DNA from: Marinilabiliales bacterium | Lineage (GTDB): Bacteria; Bacteroidota; Bacteroidia; Bacteroidales; UBA12077 | Direction: 5' to 3' | Length of the DNA: 9,439 bases | Assembly (NCBI GenBank): GCA_002869305.1 | Contig: PKTC01000367.1 | Span: 1-9,439 of the forward strand | Shown here: positions 1 to 7,299 of the stretch, one piece after another | Position numbering within the stretch: the first letter of the stretch is position 1 | Layout: each line of letters opens with the position of its first letter | Program-made: the position numbers and the translations under genes | The notes under the pieces: generated by a model | What the model saw: the letters and a program-made list of their open reading frames with translations, nothing else | Told to the model about the DNA's origin: nothing | Databases searched by the model: none

Positions 1-1304
1 AAAAGGGCGAAGAGAAAATAGTACAAGGTATAAAGAAGGGTGAAGAAAAGATTGTTGAAAGTATTTTTGATAAATGGGATTTAAATTGTGAGATTATCGG
101 AGAGGTTATCGATGAAGATAAATTATATTTTTACATGCACGATGAGCTAGTAGCCGAAGTTCCGGCATCAACATTAGTTTTGGGAGGAGGTGCTCCAGTA
201 TACGAAAGAGAATATAAAGAACCAGCTTATTATAAGGAATATAAAAAGTTTAAGATTGATGATGTAATCGAGCCTGAAGATTACATCGAAACTGCAAAAC
301 AATTATTACAAAGTCCTAATATTGCTTCTAAAAAATGGGTCATTGAGCAGTATGACTCCATGGTGGGTACCGGAAACATGACTACCAACTTTCCTTCAGA
401 TGCTGGTATCTATAATATTAAGGATACCAATAAAGCTTTAGCCATGACGGTTGACTGTAATTCAAGATATGTAAAGGCAGATCCTGAAAAGGGAACAGAA
501 ATAGCTGTTTCTGAAGCAGCAAGAAATATAGTATGTTCTGGAGGTATTCCTTTGGCTGTTACCAACTGCTTAAATTTTGGTAATCCTTATAATCCAGAAG
601 CTTATTGGCAATTTGTTGGAGCTATTAAAGGCATGGGACACGCTTGTAAGAAATTTAATACTCCGGTTACAGGAGGTAATGTAAGTTTCTATAATCAAAT
701 GCAGGTTGATGGAAGAACTGAACCTATAAACCCAACTCCAACAATTGGTATGATTGGTTTGATCGAAGATAAAAACGATCAGATGAGCATCGCATTTAAA
801 AATAAAGGCGATATGATTTACTTGATTGGAAAATCAAGAGATGATATCAACTCATCAGAATATCTAAACTATATTCACAAAATTGAGGAGTCACCAGTTC
901 CTTATTTTAATTTGGAGGAAGAGCATGATCTTCAGGAAGCTATCAAAGGTTTAATTAAAAAAAATCTAATACTTTCTGCTCATGATGTTGCGGATGGAGG
1001 CTTGTTTGTAACATTGGTTGAGTCTGCCATGGTGAAATGTTTCGGATTCGACATCACCCCAGATGCAGAAATAAGAAAAGATGCATTCCTTTTTGGCGAA
1101 TCTCAGAGCCGTGTTGTAGTTTCTGTTTCGCCATCAAACGAAGATCATTTTATTGATTATATGATTGAAAAAAAGATTCCTTTCTCGGCATTAGGACATG
1201 TAACAAAATCAGAGCTCAGAATTGATGATAATTCGTATGGTTTTATTAATGATATTAGAAAGCTTTACGATAATGCATTGGAGAATTATTTAAAAGAGAA
1301 CTAA
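1..1304 (+). CDS. purL: Phosphoribosylformylglycinamidine synthase subunit PurL (5'-truncated)
   Basis: PurL is the ATP-dependent subunit that converts FGAR to FGAM in de novo purine synthesis, in the cytoplasm. The frame is open from base 3, so the ATG at 135 is internal and the gene begins outside the window; about 433 codons are visible. Seen in sequence: the IFDKWDL and LVLGGGAPVY segments that precede the second AIRS-like half, then DCNSRY (453-470), EAARNIVCSG (about 516-545), NFGNP (573-587), TPVTGGNVS (660-686) and SAHDVADGG (975-1001), all typical of the ATP-binding AIRS-fold repeats. The visible part ends after the last AIRS_C domain with no glutaminase domain, so this should be the small PurL that works with separate PurS and PurQ; the missing N-terminus leaves that as inference. 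An 11-codon tandem repeat lies at the window edge (3-68). ubiE follows after only 10 nt, suggesting co-transcription. Confidence 0.96.
   Translation, partial: KGEEKIVQGIKKGEEKIVESIFDKWDLNCEIIGEVIDEDKLYFYMHDELVAEVPASTLVLGGGAPVYEREYKEPAYYKEYKKFKIDDVIEPEDYIETAKQLLQSPNIASKKWVIEQYDSMVGTGNMTTNFPSDAGIYNIKDTNKALAMTVDCNSRYVKADPEKGTEIAVSEAARNIVCSGGIPLAVTNCLNFGNPYNPEAYWQFVGAIKGMGHACKKFNTPVTGGNVSFYNQMQVDGRTEPINPTPTIGMIGLIEDKNDQMSIAFKNKGDMIYLIGKSRDDINSSEYLNYIHKIEESPVPYFNLEEEHDLQEAIKGLIKKNLILSAHDVADGGLFVTLVESAMVKCFGFDITPDAEIRKDAFLFGESQSRVVVSVSPSNEDHFIDYMIEKKIPFSALGHVTKSELRIDDNSYGFINDIRKLYDNALENYLKEN
3..68 (+). repeat. Tandem 11-codon repeat inside purL
   Basis: Codons 3-35 encode KGEEKIVQGIK and codons 36-68 encode KGEEKIVESIF. 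The first seven residues are identical, but five of those seven codons differ at the third position, and the two 33-nt units match at 22 of 33 bases. The repeat sits just before the IFDKWDL segment, where I recall PurL proteins having a single KG(K/E)E-type helix. It therefore looks like an old in-frame duplication kept at protein level. The left unit abuts the window edge, so further copies upstream cannot be excluded. Confidence 0.6.
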
Positions 1305-1314
1305 GAAAAATTTT

Positions 1315-2037
1315 GTGATAACACCATATAAGGATAATAAATCTGGTAAAAAAGAGCAGGTAGCTCAAATGTTTAATAATATTGCCCGACGATACGACTT
1401 TTTAAATCATTTTCTTTCGTTAGGAATTGATAAAATTTGGAGAAAGAAAGCCATACGAAATTTACATGGCATTCCTTCAAATCCAGTCATTTTAGATGTA
1501 GCCACAGGCACTGGTGATCTTGCAATTGCTGCCTTAAAACTTAATCCTGAAAAAGTAATCGGCATTGATATATCATTAGAAATGCTGAATATTGGTATCG
1601 AAAAAATAAAGAAAAAGAAGCTAGATCATATTATTGAACTCAAAAAAGGAGATTCTGAGAACTTGGAATTCGAATCAAATTCTTTTGATGGCTTAACAGT
1701 AGCTTTTGGTGTGCGTAATTATGAAAACCTTAATAAAGGACTTTCTGAAATGTACCGGGTTATCAAAGAAAATGGAAAGTTAGTTGTTCTTGAATTTTCG
1801 AAACCGAGAGCATTTCCTGTAAAACAAATTTATAATTTCTATTTCAGATACATTTTACCTGGGATAGGAAAAATTATTTCAAAAGATAGTTCCGCGTATA
1901 CGTATTTGCCCGAATCAGTTAATCAATTTCCTGAACGAGAATCATTTGTTACTGAATTGGAAAAAGTGGGTTTCAAAAATACCACTTTTGAGACTTTAAG
2001 TTTTGGGATTGCTACATTATATGTTGCAAAAAAGTAA
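1315..2037 (+). CDS. ubiE: Demethylmenaquinone/ubiquinone C-methyltransferase UbiE (MenG)
   Basis: This is a SAM-dependent C-methyltransferase performing the last step of menaquinone synthesis (demethylmenaquinone to menaquinone) at the inner face of the membrane. Menaquinone rather than ubiquinone is inferred from the Bacteroidota context. At 240 aa it has the usual family length. Visible motifs: the first UbiE signature YDFLNHFLSLGIDKIWR (about 27-43), the SAM-binding DVATGTGD loop (61-68), the acidic residue ending the second strand in GIDIS (D85), and the second signature around RVIKENGKLVVLEFSKP (148-164). The start is GTG at 1315: an in-frame stop lies at 1291-1293, no ATG lies between it and the GTG, and the next in-frame ATG (1369) would remove the N-terminal PYKD segment. 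No Shine-Dalgarno site is visible, only A/T-rich sequence. It lies 10 nt after purL and 59 nt before porT, with no terminator seen in that gap. Confidence 0.95.
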   Translation: MITPYKDNKSGKKEQVAQMFNNIARRYDFLNHFLSLGIDKIWRKKAIRNLHGIPSNPVILDVATGTGDLAIAALKLNPEKVIGIDISLEMLNIGIEKIKKKKLDHIIELKKGDSENLEFESNSFDGLTVAFGVRNYENLNKGLSEMYRVIKENGKLVVLEFSKPRAFPVKQIYNFYFRYILPGIGKIISKDSSAYTYLPESVNQFPERESFVTELEKVGFKNTTFETLSFGIATLYVAKK

Positions 2038-2096
2038 TTCACAAGCCAATTAATAATAAAAATAAGCGTTCATACGTTAGGTAGATTTTACATTGA

Positions 2097-2807
2097 ATGA
2101 AGAAATTTATTGGCATATTATTTTTAAGTTTGTTTTTCCAGGGAATAAAAGCCCAGGACGATGTGACTCTAAATTATCAGGGTGTTGATCATAAAAAAAT
2201 TCACTTTGGGTTTACAGTAGGTTTCAATACCATGGATTTTGATATAACTCCATCTATGCAACCATATGGTGCGGATTCTGCAGTTTTAATTCCGGAGCTG
2301 AATGATTTAGTTCCTGGTTTTCATGTTGGGATTGTATCTGATTTAAGGTTAAATGATAACTGGAATTTGAGATTTTTACCTGGAATTTCTCTTGGGCAGC
2401 GAAAGATACTATTTTATGACTCAAATCAACAGGTAGTTTCTGAAATGAAAATAGAATCTACTTTTATTGATTTGCCTCTAAGTTTAAAGTATAAATCAGT
2501 TAGAATCCACAATACCAGACCATATTTAATTGGAGGAATCAACATTCGAAATGACATGGCCCGTAATAAGGAATTTAATGAAGATGAAGAAATTTACATT
2601 AAGTTAAAACCATTCGATTTATATTACGAAATAGGTGTTGGTATAGACTTTTATTTGGCATATTTTAAATTTTCTACTGAAATAAAATATTCTGTGGGTA
2701 GTTTAAATGTCGTTTCTTCAGATGTTTACGAAGATCATCCACAATACGCAAACTCAATTGATAAAATGAAATCGCGCATGTTCATGGTTTCATTGCATTT
2801 CGAGTAA
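2097..2807 (+). CDS. porT: PorT/SprT-type outer-membrane beta-barrel protein of the type IX secretion system
   Basis: PorT (SprT in gliding Flavobacterium) is an essential beta-barrel component of the Bacteroidota type IX secretion system, which exports proteins with a C-terminal sorting domain. Seen in sequence: a Sec signal peptide (residues 1-19; Lys-Lys n-region, hydrophobic core, cleavage near IKA|QDD), then DHKKIHFGFTVGFNTMDF (31-48), the conserved start of the PorT barrel. Alternating strands follow (WNLRFLPGISLG, STFIDLPLSLKYKS, RPYLIGGINIRNDMAR, YYEIGVGIDFYL), and the chain ends in FMVSLHFE. At 236 aa it matches the family size. Its position right after ubiE is, as I recall, a common arrangement for porT in this phylum. 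The ATG at 2097 is the only start that keeps the signal peptide compact. The 59-nt gap after ubiE has no strong promoter, so read-through from ubiE is likely. The gene ends 4 nt from the convergent methyltransferase gene. Confidence 0.88.
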   Translation: MKKFIGILFLSLFFQGIKAQDDVTLNYQGVDHKKIHFGFTVGFNTMDFDITPSMQPYGADSAVLIPELNDLVPGFHVGIVSDLRLNDNWNLRFLPGISLGQRKILFYDSNQQVVSEMKIESTFIDLPLSLKYKSVRIHNTRPYLIGGINIRNDMARNKEFNEDEEIYIKLKPFDLYYEIGVGIDFYLAYFKFSTEIKYSVGSLNVVSSDVYEDHPQYANSIDKMKSRMFMVSLHFE

Positions 2808-2811
2808 TTTG

Positions 2812-3594
2812 CTAATTATTTATTGCTCTTCTCCTAAATTCGGCACAAGTTATTGCAGCAGCAATTGAAATGTTTAATGATTCTGAGGTTTCCATATTAG
2901 ATGGGAAACTTGGAATAAAAAGTTTTTTATTTATAAAGGGCTTCAAATTCTCTGTAATTCCGTGCGATTCACTCCCTAAGATTATTAAACCATTCTCTTT
3001 AAGTTCTTCTTCATATATGTTTTTTCCTTCAAGAAAAGTTCCATAAATATTAAAACCATTTAGTTGAATCGCTTTCTGTAAAAAATCAATCGAATCCACA
3101 TAATGTACTTTTGTTCGATATATAGCTCCCATCGATGCCTGAACAACTTTCGGATTATAAACATCCACGCTTTCCAAACTGCAAAAAATATCCTCAATTC
3201 CAAACCAATCAGCTATTCGAATAATTGTACCAAGATTTCCAGGATCATTAATATTATCAAGAAACAGATTTAGTTTAGATTTTATATTATCAAATGTATA
3301 CGAATACTCAGATTTTTTGGCTACAGCCATAACCTTGTTGGGCGTAGATAAGGCGCTAATCTTTTTTAAATCTTCATCTGTAATTTCAACTAACTCTTTG
3401 TTATCGATATTATTTAATTCTAAATGGCGTGATTGAATCCAAGTAGAAGTTGCAAAAATTCTAATTATTGACATATCAGAATGAAGCAGTTCATCCACAA
3501 TTTTTTCGCCTTCAACAAAAAAACACTGATGAATATCTCTGTATTTCTTTTTTTTAATGGAATTTATGAATTTAATTTTATTTTTGCTGAGCAT
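2812..3594 (-). CDS. SpoU/TrmH-family RNA 2'-O-ribose methyltransferase (RlmB/TrmH-like)
   Basis: This is a trefoil-knot (SPOUT) methyltransferase that uses SAM to methylate a ribose 2'-OH in rRNA or tRNA; the exact target cannot be read from the sequence. The 260 aa contain an N-terminal substrate-binding domain (FFVEGEKIVDELL, 25-37; STPNKVMAV, 83-91) followed by the catalytic domain. Catalytic motifs visible: motif 1 NDPGNLGTIIRIADWFG (116-132) with the expected catalytic Arg (R126), motif 2 LGSESHGI (206-213), and motif 3 ESLNISIAAAI (238-248) of the knot. The ATG at 3594 fits the family N-terminus (SKNKIKFINSIKKKKYR), and the stop is TAG at 2812-2814. The gene lies between porT, which it meets head-on, and the TamL-like gene, from which it diverges. 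Calling it RlmB rather than TrmH or another paralogue would be a guess. Confidence 0.93.
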   Translation of the reverse strand: MLSKNKIKFINSIKKKKYRDIHQCFFVEGEKIVDELLHSDMSIIRIFATSTWIQSRHLELNNIDNKELVEITDEDLKKISALSTPNKVMAVAKKSEYSYTFDNIKSKLNLFLDNINDPGNLGTIIRIADWFGIEDIFCSLESVDVYNPKVVQASMGAIYRTKVHYVDSIDFLQKAIQLNGFNIYGTFLEGKNIYEEELKENGLIILGSESHGITENLKPFINKKLFIPSFPSNMETSESLNISIAAAITCAEFRRRAINN

Positions 3595-3648
3595 GCTGCT
3601 ATCTTTTTCTGGAGTTCTGCAATTTTGAACGTAAATATAATTAAAGCT

Positions 3649-5988
3649 TTGAGAATTTTCACAAGATTATATAAATCATCACGGAGGATTATAGGGTTAA
3701 TTGTAGTCCTGGTAATGATTTTTACATCTTGTAGTCCTGTTAAGTATGTTCCTGAAGATCAGTATTTATTAGATCGCTATCGCATTAGGGTACGTGAAGG
3801 AAAGCTTAAAAAAGAAGAAATAAAAAATTACGTACGACAGAAACCAAATAAAAGAATCCTGGGCCTTCGTTTTCATTTGGGAATGTATAATTTATCAAAG
3901 AAAGATAGTGAAAGAGGACTAAGCAATTGGTTAAGAAAAATCGGCGAGGAACCTGTTATTTATGATGAATTCTTATCTGAGAAATCGGTCGATTTTCTAA
4001 AATCATACCTGGATAACAAAGGATATTACAATTCTGTTGTAAAAGATACTGTTCAGCTAAAAAGAAAACGAGCAAGAATTCTTTATAAAATTGAAGTGAA
4101 TGAACCTTTTAAAATTAAGAACATAAATTTCAGATGCAATGATTCCGTTCTTGCTGATGATTTCTTCCACGATACAATAAACACGGTTATTGTAAAAGAA
4201 GATAATTTCGATTTGGATATATTGCAAAACGAAAGAACAAGAATAGAAAAGAGGTTAAAAAATAAAGGTTATTATAAGTTCAATAAAGATTTTATATTTT
4301 TTGAAGCAGATAGTTCTTCAAGAACAAAAAAGGTAGATTTAGTATTAAACATTCATCAACCTCAAAAGAAAACCCCTGACAATGATGTTGTTAGATCTCA
4401 TCACAAAAAGTACCTAATAAATAAAGTGTATGTGTTTACTAATTTTGACCAGAAGGAGGCTTTAAGTCAAGGTGAAGGATATTATACAGATCTTGATACG
4501 GTATATGTTGATGGCATATATTATATCTCAAAAGGTGAAGATAAATTAAATAAAAGGGTAATTTTTCAATCCAATTTTGTTCAGGAAGGCGCATTGTATT
4601 CATTAGAAAAAGTAAATAAAACCTACAAACATTTAAATTCTTTACGTTTATTTAAAATCATAAATATACAATTCGAAGAGATAGATTCACTTCAAAACGA
4701 TAGTCTTCACCTTGGATATATCAATTGCAAAATGAAGCTTACAAAATATTTTTTGCAATCTTATACCATAGAGATACAAGGAACAAATTCTTATGGTAAT
4801 ATCGGTGTTGGTGGTAATTTTTTATACCAGCACAGAAGTTTATTTGGAGGAGCAGAAGTTACTGATTTTAGAGTTAACGGTGCAATCGAAAAAATTGATG
4901 AGGAAAATATTGCAGGTAATAATTATACTACAGAACTTGGAGGAAACATATTGGTAAGTATCCCTAAATTTATTTTACCAGTATTCAAAGCTGAGAAATT
5001 TAGCAAGAAATACAGTCCGAAAACTCAAATTTCTGCAGGATATAATTTTCAAGATAGAATTGATTATCGAAGATCAATCGCAAACATGTCTTATGGCTAT
5101 TCTTGGGATGGAAATAAATACCTCAAACATTCAGTTAAATTGCTTGAATTGAATGCAGTAAACTTACCCTATGCAACCCAGGAATTTAAAAATTACATTG
5201 ATTCAACGTATTTAAGAAGTAGTTACGACAACCATCTTGTTTCAGTTACAAATTACAGTTTAATATTTAACAACCAGGATATTAAAAAATCTAGAGATTT
5301 TTACTTTTTAAGATTGAATTCGGAAATCTCCGGGAACATATTATCAGGAATCAGTGAACTTACAAATGCTGTAACAGACGAGAATGGAAAATATATGGTC
5401 TTTGGTGTGCCATTTTCACAATATGCTAAATTTGATTTGGATATAAGGTATTATAATGTAATCGATAATTCAAGTACAATCGCTTATAGAATATTTGGCG
5501 GTGTTGGAATTCCATATGGAAATTCGCTTGCATTACCCTTTGAAAAAATGTATTTCTCAGGTGGAGCAAATAGTATAAGAGCATGGAATGTTCGTGATTT
5601 AGGTCCAGGATCATACGCAGGAGGTTCAAGAACCAGGTTCCCAGATCAAACAGGTGATATAAAACTCGAGGCAAATTTTGAATACCGATTTAAAATGTTT
5701 TGGGTGCTTGAAGGTGCATTATTTGTAGATGCTGGTAATGTTTGGAATTTAAATTCCAACGAATTTGAGGGAGGGCTGTTTCGCAGGGACGAATTCTACA
5801 AGGAATTTGCAATAGGTTCTGGAGCTGGCGCTCGATTCGACTTTTCATTTGTAATATTTAGACTTGATTTAGGGGTTAAATTAAGAGATCCGGCACTTCC
5901 CGAAGGAGATCGATGGATACATGGAAATAGAAGTCTTTCATGGCAAAACGACTTCACAATTAATATCGGTATTGGATATCCTTTCTAA
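3649..5988 (+). CDS. tamL: TamL-like Omp85 (BamA/TamA family) outer-membrane lipoprotein
   Basis: This Omp85-superfamily barrel has N-terminal POTRA-like domains and a lipid anchor, the layout of TamL, the Bacteroidota relative of TamA thought to help assemble outer-membrane proteins. The frame is open from 3481, but 3481-3594 is antisense to the methyltransferase start and encodes no family-like sequence. No ATG between 3529 and 3715 fits. The best start is TTG 3649, giving about 779 aa: a basic n-region (RIFTRLYKSSRR), a hydrophobic core and lipobox FTSC (Cys about 28), then SPVKYVPEDQYLLDRYRI, a typical TamL beginning. TTG 3625 is an alternative. POTRA-type elements include LDNKGYYNSVV, LKNKGYYKFNKDF and LNSLRLFKIINIQFEE. 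The barrel contains GGANSIRAWNVRDLGPGSY, the counterpart of the VRGF/Y motif of Omp85 loop 6, and ends in INIGIGYPF with the C-terminal Phe of a BAM-recognised strand. No TamB-like gene lies next to it in this window. Confidence 0.85.
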   Translation: MRIFTRLYKSSRRIIGLIVVLVMIFTSCSPVKYVPEDQYLLDRYRIRVREGKLKKEEIKNYVRQKPNKRILGLRFHLGMYNLSKKDSERGLSNWLRKIGEEPVIYDEFLSEKSVDFLKSYLDNKGYYNSVVKDTVQLKRKRARILYKIEVNEPFKIKNINFRCNDSVLADDFFHDTINTVIVKEDNFDLDILQNERTRIEKRLKNKGYYKFNKDFIFFEADSSSRTKKVDLVLNIHQPQKKTPDNDVVRSHHKKYLINKVYVFTNFDQKEALSQGEGYYTDLDTVYVDGIYYISKGEDKLNKRVIFQSNFVQEGALYSLEKVNKTYKHLNSLRLFKIINIQFEEIDSLQNDSLHLGYINCKMKLTKYFLQSYTIEIQGTNSYGNIGVGGNFLYQHRSLFGGAEVTDFRVNGAIEKIDEENIAGNNYTTELGGNILVSIPKFILPVFKAEKFSKKYSPKTQISAGYNFQDRIDYRRSIANMSYGYSWDGNKYLKHSVKLLELNAVNLPYATQEFKNYIDSTYLRSSYDNHLVSVTNYSLIFNNQDIKKSRDFYFLRLNSEISGNILSGISELTNAVTDENGKYMVFGVPFSQYAKFDLDIRYYNVIDNSSTIAYRIFGGVGIPYGNSLALPFEKMYFSGGANSIRAWNVRDLGPGSYAGGSRTRFPDQTGDIKLEANFEYRFKMFWVLEGALFVDAGNVWNLNSNEFEGGLFRRDEFYKEFAIGSGAGARFDFSFVIFRLDLGVKLRDPALPEGDRWIHGNRSLSWQNDFTINIGIGYPF

Positions 5989-6073
5989 ACACTAAGCAAT
6001 TAGACGAGTTACATTTTACAGATCATGGAAATAATTCAGTCTTGATCATTAAACCCTTTTTTAATTTATTTGT

Positions 6074-6081
6074 TAAATTTG
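6074..6081 (+). promoter_or_regulatory. Bacteroidota-type -7 box upstream of the class I aldolase
   Basis: TAAATTTG matches the Bacteroidota -7 consensus TAnnTTTG exactly and lies 30 nt before the ATG at 6112, implying a leader of roughly 25 nt. No TTTG element sits at the usual 19-21 nt upstream spacing, so the -33 part is weak or absent. The TTTG just before the box resembles the sequence before the -7 boxes of the next two genes. Confidence 0.5.
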
Positions 6082-6111
6082 TGTGTATTCAATCAATAAA
6101 TCTTAAAGCGT

Positions 6112-7170
6112 ATGTCATACAATAAAATTTTGGAGTTATTAGGTGATAAGGCAGATTATCTGTTAAATCACAACTCAACTAAGGTTAGTAAAGACCTATT
6201 GCATCTACCCGGCCCATCTTATATTGATACTGTTTTTAGTCAAACAAATCGTAACCCTCAGGTTATTGGATCAATGCAACAAATGGTTAATACAGGCCGT
6301 TTGGCTGGTTCAGGCTTTTTCTCAATTCTTCCGGTTGATCAGGGAATAGAACATACTGCAGGAGCATCTTTTGCTCCAAATCCAATTTATTTTGACCCTG
6401 AAAATATTGTCAAGTTAGCCATTGAAGGTGGTTGTAATGCTGTGGCATCTACATTTGGAGTATTGGCATCTGTTTCTCGAAAATATGCTCATAAAATTCC
6501 ATTTATTGTAAAGTTAAATCACAATGAATTGATGACGTATCCAAATAAATTTGATCAAATCATGTATGGAACAGTCGAGGAAGCATGGAATTTAGGAGCA
6601 AAAGCGGTTGGTGCTACTATCTATTTTGGTTCTGAAGAATCAAACCGTCAGCTTATCGAAGTTGCTGAAGCTTTCGAAAGGGCTCATGAGTTAGGAATGG
6701 TTACAATTCTTTGGTGTTATACCCGCAACTCTAGTTTTAAGAAAGATGGAGTTGATTATCATACAGCTGCTGATTTAACTGGTCAGGCAAATCATCTTGG
6801 CGTTACAATACAAGCAGATATTATTAAGCAAAAACTTCCTACATGTAATGGTGGTTTTAAAGATTTAAAGTTTGCAAAAACCCACGATAAAGTTTATTCG
6901 GAGCTTAGTTCTGATCATCCTATCGATTTAACAAGATATCAAGTGGTTAATAATTATATGGGGCGATTTGGACTAATTAATTCTGGAGGAGCATCTTCTG
7001 GAGCATCAGATTTAGCTGAGGCAATTTTTACCGCCGTTGTCAATAAAAGAGCAGGAGGTATGGGACTAATTTCGGGTCGTAAAGCTTTCCAGCGGCCCAT
7101 GAAGGAAGGTGTTGAGTTATTAAATTCAATCCAGGATGTTTATCTCGCCAAAGAAATTGATATTGCTTAA
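6112..7170 (+). CDS. fbaB: Class I fructose-bisphosphate aldolase (FbaB/DhnA type)
   Basis: This is a cytoplasmic, metal-independent aldolase that reversibly splits fructose 1,6-bisphosphate into dihydroxyacetone phosphate and glyceraldehyde 3-phosphate through a lysine Schiff base. At 352 aa it is collinear with E. coli FbaB (about 350 aa) from the start (LLGDKADYLL) to the end (QDVYLAKEIDIA). Diagnostic segments: ILPVDQGIEHTAGASFA (72-88) with the family Asp (D76), CVAS/GVLASVSR-type segments around 110-123, KLNHNE (134-139), GATIYFGSEES (167-177), RNSSFKKDGVDYH (205-217), ADLTGQANHLG (220-230), ADIIKQK (235-241) with K239 as the probable Schiff-base lysine, LINSGG (288-293) and NKRAGGMGLISGRKAF (311-326). 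The ATG at 6112 matches the family N-terminus. The gene has its own likely promoter and an intrinsic terminator, so it is probably monocistronic. FbaB enzymes are often linked to gluconeogenesis; whether that holds here is inference. Confidence 0.96.
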   Translation: MSYNKILELLGDKADYLLNHNSTKVSKDLLHLPGPSYIDTVFSQTNRNPQVIGSMQQMVNTGRLAGSGFFSILPVDQGIEHTAGASFAPNPIYFDPENIVKLAIEGGCNAVASTFGVLASVSRKYAHKIPFIVKLNHNELMTYPNKFDQIMYGTVEEAWNLGAKAVGATIYFGSEESNRQLIEVAEAFERAHELGMVTILWCYTRNSSFKKDGVDYHTAADLTGQANHLGVTIQADIIKQKLPTCNGGFKDLKFAKTHDKVYSELSSDHPIDLTRYQVVNNYMGRFGLINSGGASSGASDLAEAIFTAVVNKRAGGMGLISGRKAFQRPMKEGVELLNSIQDVYLAKEIDIA

Positions 7171-7193
7171 ATGAGTAAAAGAATTATTTTAAG

Positions 7194-7219
7194 GCAGCTT
7201 TAAGCAAGCTGCTTTTTTT
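7194..7219 (+). terminator. Intrinsic terminator after the class I aldolase gene
   Basis: A perfect 7-bp stem, GCAGCTT (7194-7200) with AAGCTGC (7206-7212), encloses a 5-nt loop and is followed by seven T (7213-7219). It begins 24 nt after the fbaB stop codon. Confidence 0.9.
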
Positions 7220-7238
7220 CTTCACAGAGAAATTATAT

Positions 7239-7269
7239 TTTGTAAATCAAGGCATTTTTGTTAAAATTG
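7239..7269 (+). promoter_or_regulatory. Bacteroidota-type promoter for the class II aldolase
   Basis: A TTTG -33 element (7239-7242) is separated by 19 nt from TAAAATTG (7262-7269), which matches seven of the eight positions of TAnnTTTG when the two n positions are counted as matches. The spacing is within the 19-21 nt expected for this promoter class, and the implied leader before the ATG at 7300 is about 25 nt. The 35-nt segment 7235-7269 is strikingly similar to 8438-8472 upstream of the symporter gene. Confidence 0.6.
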
Positions 7270-7299
7270 TTTGATTTTGAATTAAATAAAACATGAGAT

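Noticed and set aside
2082..2089. TAGATTTT resembling a -7 box before porT
   Set aside because: It ends only 7 nt before the porT ATG, leaving no room for a normal leader, and lacks a TTTG partner upstream.
3481..3648. N-terminal 56-codon extension of the TamL-like open frame
   Set aside because: It is largely antisense to the conserved N-terminus of the methyltransferase gene, has no recognisable domain, and would place a long segment before the lipoprotein signal peptide.
3632..3665. Possible minus-strand promoter for the methyltransferase gene
   Set aside because: Minus-strand TATATTTA (3632-3639) has one mismatch to TAnnTTTG, and a CTTG element lies 22 nt upstream, slightly outside the usual spacing. 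In a very AT-rich segment this is not convincing.
5426..5674. 82-codon open frame on the minus strand
   Set aside because: It lies wholly inside the conserved barrel of the TamL-like gene and has a low-complexity His/Leu/Tyr-rich translation typical of an antisense shadow.
6021..6062. Possible terminator between tamL and fbaB
   Set aside because: Only a 5-bp stem (GATCA with TGATC) with a 17-nt loop, and the T-run starts several bases after it; too weak to call.
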